A stretch of 64,000 bases of DNA. It comes from Flavobacterium ginsengisoli. Lineage in GTDB: Bacteria; Bacteroidota; Bacteroidia; Flavobacteriales; Flavobacteriaceae. Below the pieces are notes generated by a model. That model had not been told where the DNA came from and did not search any database. It worked only from the letters and a program-made list of their open reading frames with translations. Below, piece by piece: positions 58,396 through 64,000 of the stretch. Both the position numbers and the translations under genes were made by a program. The stretch covers positions 2,985,001 to 3,049,000 of the forward strand of contig NZ_CP121110.1 of the NCBI RefSeq assembly GCF_029625315.1, written 5' to 3'. Position 1 is the stretch's first letter; every line of letters starts with the position of its first letter.

Positions 58396-58427
58396 TTTGA
58401 TTTTTCTGTTTTTTTAATCTAATTTTG
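58396..58427 (+). promoter_or_regulatory. rpsO promoter
   Basis: TTTG at 58396-58399, 20 bp, TAATTTTG at 58420-58427: full consensus with ideal spacing. It serves as an internal standard for the promoter calls in this window. Confidence 0.75.
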
Positions 58428-58483
58428 CACCCGTCTTACAAAAGTTGTATGACATACATAAAAATCATTAAAACAATATTGGA

Positions 58484-58749
58484 ATGTATTTAACTAAAGA
58501 AAAGAAAGAAGAAATCTTCGCACAACACGGTGATGCAAAAAACACTGGTAAAGCTGAAGGTCAAATCGCGTTGTTCACTTACAGAATTTCTCACTTAACT
58601 GAACACTTGAAAAAAATCGTCACGATTACAACACTGAGCGTTCTCTTGTACTATTAGTAGGTAAAAGAAGAGCTTTGTTGGACTACTTGAAAAAGAAAGA
58701 TATCAACAGATATCGTGAGATTATCAAAGTATTGAATATCAGAAAATAA
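58484..58749 (+). CDS. rpsO: Ribosomal protein S15, frameshifted in an A-run
   Basis: MYLTKEKKEEIFAQHGDAKN, GKAEGQIALFTYRISHLTEH and, after the break, NRHDYNTERSLVLLVGKRRA are S15. The run at 58610-58616 has seven A where eight give HLKKNRHDYN. As a ribosomal gene this must be intact in a living cell (88 residues), which is strong evidence that the indels in this window are sequencing errors. rpsO-pnp order is conserved. Confidence 0.95.
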
Positions 58750-58756
58750 TCAATAT

Positions 58757-58786
58757 AGAAAAGAGGTGCGAAAGTGCCTCTTTTTG
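58757..58786 (+). terminator. rpsO terminator
   Basis: Stem agaggtgc / gtgcctct-like (aaagaggtgcgaaagtgcct core) with a T run, allowing separate control of pnp. Confidence 0.75.
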
Positions 58787-58927
58787 TTTTTACATTATAG
58801 CTATTTATAATAAGCACGTTACAAGAAAAAAGTTTGGTTTTTCATTGGGTTTTAGATAACAACAACTACACACAACAACAACTACAACACAACTAAAACC
58901 CATTGTATAATCAAAAAGGAAAAATTT

Positions 58928-61073
58928 ATGATTCCACAAGTTTCACAAGAAATTATCGATTTAGGAGATGGAAGAAGCATCTCAATCGAGACTGGTAAAT
59001 TAGCAAAACAAGCCGATGGTTCAGTTGTTGTACGTTTAGGAAACTGTATGCTTTTGGCAACTGCAGTTTCTGCAAGAACATCTAACCCAGGTGTTGACTT
59101 TTTACCATTAACGGTAGATTACCGTGAAAAATTTCTTCGCTGCAGGACGTTTCCCAGGAGGATTTTTCAAAAGAGAAGCAAGACCAAGCGACAGCGAAGT
59201 ATTAACAATGAGATTAGTTGACCGTGTTTTACGTCCGCTTTTCCCAGACGATTACCACGCAGAAACTCAGGTTATGATTCAATTAATGTCTCATGACGAT
59301 AACGTTATGCCAGACGCATTAGCTGGTTTAGCGACATCTGCTGCATTAGCTGTTTCTGACATTCCGTTTTACAACTTAATCTCTGAAGTACGTGTTGCAC
59401 GTATTGACGGAAAATTAGTAATCAACCCAAGTCGAGAAGAATTAGAAAAATCTGATATCGATATGATGATCGGAGCTTCTATGGATTCTGTTGCAATGGT
59501 TGAAGGTGAGATGAAAGAAATCTCAGAAGCTGAAATGGTTGAAGCAATTAAATTTGCTCACGAAGCTATTAAAGTTCAAATTGTTGCTCAACAAAAATTA
59601 AGAGCAAAATTAAACTCTCAAGAATACAGAACTTACGAAGGTGAAATTGAAGACGAAGCTGTTTACGCAAAAGTAAAAGCTGCTGCTTACGATAAATGCT
59701 ATGCAATTGCTCAAGAGGCTTCTGGAAAAGCTGAAAGAGGCGAAAAATTTCTTGCTGTAAAAGAAGAAGCAAAAGCTTTATTTACTGAAGAAGAATATGC
59801 TGAAAATGCTGACCTTGCTGGTTTAGTTGGAAAATATTTCTACAAAACAAACAAAGAAGCTGTTCGTAATGTAATTCTTGAAAAAGGAATTCGTCTAGAC
59901 GGTAGAAAAACTACAGAAATCAGACCAATCTGGTGTGAAACTGATTATTTACCATCTGTACACGGATCTTCTTTATTTACTCGTGGAGAAACTCAAGCTT
60001 TGGCAACAGTAACTTTAGGAACTTCTAAAGAAGCTAACCAGATCGATTCTCCATCTGAACAAGGTGAAGAGAAATTCTACTTACACTATAACTTCCCTCC
60101 TTTCTCTACTGGTGAAGCAAAACCATTAAGAGGAACTTCAAGAAGAGAAGTTGGTCACGGTAACTTAGCTCAAAGAGCTTTAAAAAACATGATACCTGCT
60201 GATTGTCCTTATACAATTCGTGTTGTTTCTGAGGTTTTAGAATCTAACGGTTCTTCTTCTATGGCAACGGTTTGTGCTGGAACAATGGCTCTTATGGATG
60301 CTGGAGTTCAAATGACAAAACCAGTTTCTGGTATTGCTATGGGATTAATTACTGACGGTGAGAAATTTGCTGTATTGTCTGACATCTTAGGAGACGAAGA
60401 TCACTTAGGAGATATGGACTTTAAAGTAACTGGAACTGCTGACGGTATTACTGCTTGCCAAATGGATATCAAAATCGAAGGATTACGTTATGACATTATG
60501 GAACAAGCTTTAGCACAAGCTCGTGACGGACGTTTGCACATTTTAGGAAAATTAACTGAAACTATTGCAGCGCCAAGAGCAGAAGTGAAAGCTCACGCAC
60601 CAAAAATCATTACAAGAACTATTCCTGGAAACTTTATTGGAGCATTGATCGGACCTGGTGGAAAAGTAATTCAAGAATTACAAAAAGCTACTGGAACTAC
60701 AATCGTAATCAACGAAGTAGACGAGCAAGGTGTAGTTGAAATCTTAGGAACTAATCCTGATGGTATCAAAGCTGTATTAGCTAAAATTGATTCATTAACT
60801 TTCAAACCACAAGTTGGCGAGGCTTACGAAGTTAAAGTAATTAAAATGCTTGATTTTGGAGCTGTAGTAGAATATACTGCTGCGCCAGGAAACGAAGTAT
60901 TGCTTCACGTATCTGAATTAGCTTGGGAACGCACAGAAAATGTTGCTGATGTAGTTAAAATGGGAGATGTTTTCCAAGTGAAATACTTAGGAGTTGACCC
61001 TAAAACTAAAAAAGAAAAAGTGTCTAAAAAAGCACTTGTTCCAAGACCTCCACGTGAGGACAAAAAAGAGTAA
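58928..61073 (+). CDS. pnp: Polynucleotide phosphorylase, frameshifted
   Basis: 3'-5' phosphorolytic exoribonuclease. Two RNase PH domains (RDEKF region, then [35 protein letters not shown]), KH domain ([19 protein letters not shown]) and S1 domain ([20 protein letters not shown]). An extra T at 59130-59133 breaks the frame at DYREKF; removing it continues [19 protein letters not shown]. About 714 residues, normal. The 140-bp gap before it has an AC-rich stretch (acaacaactacaacac). Confidence 0.95.
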
Positions 61074-61106
61074 TCAGATCTTAGTTTACTAAAGGTTTAT
61101 TCATAG

Positions 61107-61142
61107 AAAACCCCAATTCATATTTTTGAATTGGGGTTTTTA
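61107..61142. terminator. Terminator between convergent pnp and desaturase genes
   Basis: Stem aaaaccccaattca / tgaattggggtttt, symmetrical and so usable in both directions. Confidence 0.85.
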
Positions 61143-61153
61143 AGTTTTATAAT

Positions 61154-62230
61154 TCAAACTTGAGGATTACCCATTTTATGCAAATGTGTAAAATGAGAAA
61201 ACATCATTTGCAATAACGTTTTATGATGATAGGGTTGTTTGTATTCTTTTGTTGTTTCTTCAATTATTGAATTTATTTCACTGTAGTTGGTATGGCAGAT
61301 ATTAGGAAAAAGATGGTGAGCTTGCATGACAGTTTGAACCACCGCTTAAAAACCTCGCCCAACTTTTGTCTGCATTCCAATCGCAGCTTGTATGAAGCTG
61401 ATGCACTGCCCATGTGTGTTCAAGAAATTCTCCTTCTGGCTGCGGATAATCTGCGCCATCAAAAAAATGCGTTCCTACAAGCATTATAATAAAAACCATT
61501 GACGTAAAAGCACTCGCAGTAAAATAACTCAAGACAATAAAACTCCACGAAAAACCACAATATAATATTGGAAAAAGCAACACTAAAGAAAAATAAAATA
61601 TTTTATACAATATAAATCTTACATACAATTCAACCTTTGGAACACCTCTTTTCATCCAATCATATTCGTTGGAAAACAAATAAACCCAATCGCTCATAAA
61701 AACAGAATGGAGCAACGTAAACATATAAACAAATGGCGCATAATAAGCCTGGTATTTATGTTTTGGTTTCCAAGGATGGGTTGGGCTTAATCTTAAAAAG
61801 GGATTTTTATCAATATCTACATCGCTTCCTTCTACATTTGCATACAAATGATGTGAACGAATATGTCTCAATCCCCAAAGCAATGGATCGATACCGACGG
61901 TAAGAAAACTAAAAAAATGCAATACCGAGTTTATTTTTTTGTTTTTGAATGCCGTATTGTGAGAAGCATCATGTCCAAAACTGAATCCTATCAATAATCC
62001 TGATAATTGAAAAACAACATACAGAAGCCAAAAACTTATTTTATTTATGGATTCACAAAAGAGCAATGAATAGGAGAAATAACAAATCAATGTCCAGAAT
62101 AATCCTTTAAACCAAAATCTGAAATCTCCGTAAGAAATATTTTTACCTTGAAGTTTTTGGTGAACACGATGTTTTAGAGTAGAAAAAAAAGTTTTTCTTC
62201 TTCTGATTTATTGAAATATTTAGCTTTCAT
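61154..62230 (-). CDS. Membrane fatty-acid desaturase, two frameshifts
   Basis: Di-iron acyl desaturase. Three histidine boxes: HDASH (FGHDASHNTAF), HxxxHH (RHIRSHHLYAN) and the C-terminal xxHH in the second frame (AHHLFPNICH). Four hydrophobic segments lie between. The ATG at 62230 gives MKAKYFNKSEEEK; one A is missing near 62190 (restored: KTFFSTLKHRVHQKLQG) and one extra A near 61326 interrupts GGSNCHA before AHHLFPN. About 358 residues. Divergent from a regulator, which may control it. Confidence 0.87.
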
Positions 62231-62256
62231 AAAGTGTCTTTTTTAAAATTACAAGA

Positions 62257-62284
62257 CAAACCTATTGCATTTATCGCGTATCAA
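62257..62284 (-). promoter_or_regulatory. Desaturase promoter candidate
   Basis: Minus-strand TTG, 17 bp, TAGGTTTG (full -7 match, 62257-62264). The -33 side touches the palindrome TTTGCGCAAA. Confidence 0.5.
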
Positions 62285-62331
62285 TTTGCGCAAACCAATT
62301 AAAGAAATATTTATATTTGCGATTATCGCAA
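62285..62331. promoter_or_regulatory. Operator-like palindromes over the regulator promoter
   Basis: TTTGCGCAAA (62285-62294) covers the -33 box and TTGCGATTATCGCAA (62317-62331) covers the end of the -7 box TATATTTG (62312-62319) and the predicted transcription start. Both share TTGCG/CGCAA half-sites, as expected for a dimeric regulator acting on its own gene and on the divergent desaturase. Confidence 0.65.
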
Positions 62332-62334
62332 ATT

Positions 62335-63009
62335 ATGAAACATCAGGAATCTTTTTTAAAAGCAATTAGACAAAAAGCACCTAAGTCAGTTTCTTTAATA
62401 GAAGAAATTGCAGGTATTTTAGAAATTAAATATGACGCCTCTCATCGAAGGATTTCAGGAAAAAGCAAATTCTCTATTGATGAAACGATTAAACTGGCGG
62501 AACATTTCAACATTTCGCTAGATAATTTATTCTCAAATAAAGAAAAGGTGGTTATTGAGAAAACAATCGAGATTGAAAACTTAAAAGACATGCTTCATTA
62601 TTTCAAATCATCATCTGAAAATATTGAAGCATTAATAAAAAATAAGACAGCAACACTTTTCTATTCAGCAAAAGACATTCCGCTGTTTTATTTTATGGAT
62701 GGTACAATTTTATCCAAATTTAAAGCCTTTGTATGGCTGAATCTATTAAACTCAAATCAGAAAAAAGTTGCTTTTGAAAATTTTGTAATTGATGAATCAT
62801 TTACAGAATACATGCAAAAATTAAAAGAAATATACGAGAATACTCCTGTAAATGAAGTATGGAATGACACCACCATAAACAGTAGCTTGCAACAAATTCT
62901 ATATTTTTATGAGGCTGGACTTTTAAATCTAAAAAGTGCAAATGCTCTTTGTTTAGATTTAAAACGAATTATTAGCTTAATAAAAGAAAAATGCAGACAA
63001 ACCCAATAA
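62335..63009 (+). CDS. HTH-type transcriptional regulator, divergent from desaturase
   Basis: 224 residues from MKHQESFLKAIRQKAP; an upstream TTG frame at 62317 would start inside the operator and promoter, so it is rejected. Residues 10-65 resemble a degenerate XRE-like HTH (VSLIEEIAGILEIKYDASHR, RRISGKSKFSIDETIKLAEH, FNISLDNLFSN). The remaining 150 residues are helical with FYSAKDIPLFYFMDGT, typical of Bacteroidota regulators with an unknown sensor domain. The palindromes at 62285-62331 are its likely site. Confidence 0.75.
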   Translation: MKHQESFLKAIRQKAPKSVSLIEEIAGILEIKYDASHRRISGKSKFSIDETIKLAEHFNISLDNLFSNKEKVVIEKTIEIENLKDMLHYFKSSSENIEALIKNKTATLFYSAKDIPLFYFMDGTILSKFKAFVWLNLLNSNQKKVAFENFVIDESFTEYMQKLKEIYENTPVNEVWNDTTINSSLQQILYFYEAGLLNLKSANALCLDLKRIISLIKEKCRQTQ

Positions 63010-63055
63010 TCAGTTTTCGATTTATTATAATGAGCTAATATTATTGAATAATAAC

Positions 63056-63298
63056 ATGCTTATAGAAACAGAAGAAAAGCTGACGATGTTTGTACCTTAC
63101 ACTCTTTTAGGGTATTTTATAACCGACAATAAAGAAAGTCGCAAGAATGTTCATCAATTTTTCAAACAGCAAATTACAAATTCTATACCCTTAGGACAAT
63201 CTGGAATAAAGGAACAAAATCTTTTCTTTAATCGAGCCATTCGAAAAATAGACTATTATCTAGAAAAAATAAATTCTCAGGTAGATTTATTGTTTTAA
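63056..63298 (+). CDS. Small unknown protein
   Basis: 80 residues from MLIETEEKLTMF; a TTG 12 bp upstream in frame is possible. Contains FVPYTLLGYFITDNKESRKN and a helical end (FFNRAIRKIDYYLEKINSQV). No family recognised. It follows the regulator by 46 bp on the same strand, so it may be cotranscribed. Confidence 0.5.
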   Translation: MLIETEEKLTMFVPYTLLGYFITDNKESRKNVHQFFKQQITNSIPLGQSGIKEQNLFFNRAIRKIDYYLEKINSQVDLLF

Positions 63299-63305
63299 AA
63301 AAATT

Positions 63306-63342
63306 GAAAAACCCCAAATTCTTAACCAAATTAGGGTTTTTC
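63306..63342 (+). terminator. Terminator after the regulator pair
   Basis: Stem gaaaaaccc / gggtttttc with an 18-nt loop; moderate. Confidence 0.5.
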
Positions 63343-63548
63343 AACCTTATGTATTTCTTCATTTTTTACATTTCCTACAAAAGGAATCTATTTCGTACCA
63401 AATTTAAAATTTACTATTGCAAAGTCATTTTCGAATATTTTTAATAAATATTCTAAATTTTAATAGTTATATAACGCCTTTTAAGAGGCTGTAGCAACTT
63501 TTTATCACAATTTAACAAATTAGCGTTTTATTTGTAACCTTTTTTTTA

Positions 63549-63556
63549 TACTTTTG
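63549..63556 (+). promoter_or_regulatory. -7 element before the last gene
   Basis: TACTTTTG, full match to TAnnTTTG, 38 bp before the TTG start; the upstream TTTG is only 14 bp away. The remainder of 63343-63594 shows no gene. Confidence 0.4.
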
Positions 63557-63594
63557 AAATCTTCCGAAAACAACTAATAAAACCATTAAATCCT

Positions 63595-64000
63595 TTGAAA
63601 AATTACCAAAAAAAAATCGTTTTTCTCATTTTATTTGAATTATTCTTAAACATTCATCCTATCCAGAGTCAAACTAGTAATGATATCAATACTTACAATT
63701 GGTTTGATACTACTGTTGGCAGAATTAATTTGGATATTAATAATGGGATACCACACACCAATTCATTTCGAACTTTAAGCACTGACATCCATTTGTATTT
63801 AATTAATAAATACGAATCAGGAAAAGTTACGTACGAAAACCAAACTTATTATGATGTCAAACTCAAATATGACATTTATAGAGATATATTGGTTTTGAAC
63901 CCTGATGGAGGGTCAGAAAATATTGGTATAAATCTAATACAGAATAAAGTTAGTTCGTTTTCTATACTTGATAAAAACTTTATCAAAAGAGAAAAAAGAG
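63595..64000 (+). CDS. Exported protein of unknown function, cut by window end
   Basis: TTG start gives a signal-peptide-like start (KNYQKKIVFLILFELFLN ... IQSQ). The next residues, NTYNWFDTTVGRINLDINNG and RTLSTDIHLYLINKYESGKV, then VKLKYDIYRDILVLNPDGGS, look like a beta-rich exported domain. The reading frame is open to the window end (135 codons seen). No family recognised. Confidence 0.6.
   Translation, partial: MKNYQKKIVFLILFELFLNIHPIQSQTSNDINTYNWFDTTVGRINLDINNGIPHTNSFRTLSTDIHLYLINKYESGKVTYENQTYYDVKLKYDIYRDILVLNPDGGSENIGINLIQNKVSSFSILDKNFIKREKR

Noticed and set aside
58484..58749. rpsO, pnp and similar genes as true pseudogenes
   Set aside because: Each is open in full apart from one base in or near a homopolymer, and rpsO is essential. 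Sequencing indels explain this better than decay.
58853..58905. AC-rich acaacaac repeats before pnp as a CRISPR-like or tandem repeat
   Set aside because: Units are irregular and very short; probably an unstructured 5' leader.
59569..59772. Leucine/glutamine-rich ORF antisense to pnp
   Set aside because: A shadow of pnp codons; no start signals.
1..64000. tRNA, rRNA, CRISPR array, prophage or insertion sequence
   Set aside because: Looked for conserved cores, regular repeats and transposase/integrase motifs on both strands and found none.

Overview
The window reads as a chromosomal segment of a Flavobacterium-like member of the Flavobacteriaceae (Bacteroidota). Evidence: low GC; promoters of the Bacteroidota form (TTTG, about 20 bp, TAnnTTTG); and lineage-typical families, namely PorT of the type IX secretion system, exosortase XrtF with its partner, GLPGLI and DUF5686 proteins, a TamL-like BamA lipoprotein and SusC/TonB-type receptors. 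I saw no rRNA, tRNA, CRISPR array, insertion sequence or phage.

Region 1 (1-11.9 kb) is a methionine/SAM block: aspartokinase-homoserine dehydrogenase (thrA), metX, a second homoserine dehydrogenase, metY, a TonB-dependent receptor and metK. Together they run aspartate to homoserine to O-acetylhomoserine to homocysteine, and then methionine to SAM. Its non-coding part is the most interesting in the window. There is a SAM-I riboswitch before metX, a SAM-II-like riboswitch with a long hairpin-bearing loop before metK, and four tiny Met/Cys-containing leader ORFs each followed by an intrinsic terminator. In three of them the end of the leader ORF is complementary to the 5' arm of the terminator, as expected of ribosome-mediated attenuation. 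Two short unknown proteins sharing a SLLF-x-x-Y motif follow the attenuators. I propose this as a coherent, possibly undescribed sulfur-amino-acid attenuation system.

Region 2 (11.9-27.3 kb, mostly minus strand) holds an unknown exported protein, an outer-membrane beta-barrel/GLPGLI pair, a deoxynucleoside kinase, membrane-bound and soluble pyrophosphatases, an AlkA-like glycosylase, a DUF5686 outer-membrane protein and pdhB. Region 3 (27.8-40.8 kb, mostly plus strand) holds etfBA, a bifunctional nuclease, thyA-2TM-folA, menG/ubiE-porT, trmH/tamL (divergent), fbaA, accD and an XRE regulator. Region 4 (40.8-44.6 kb) is accessory: an unknown lipoprotein, a cupin protein, and a lone unknown gene inserted at the 3' end of an ABC permease between 30-bp direct repeats. 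Region 5 (44.8-52.1 kb) is purH and the cell-shape cluster mreBCD-mrdA-rodA. Region 6 (52.3-61.1 kb) holds dedA, a heavy-metal TonB receptor/HMA/HYC_CC_PP set, the exosortase F pair, a free-methionine sulfoxide reductase, rpsO and pnp. Region 7 (61.1-64 kb) is a fatty-acid desaturase divergent from a regulator across a palindromic operator-like region, plus two unknown genes, the last cut by the window end.

Caveat: about 22 single-base frameshifts break 18 genes, including rpsO, pnp, fbaA, mreC and mrdA. Many lie in homopolymers. This is best read as uncorrected sequencing indels, so those genes are listed as single CDSs with the shift noted.
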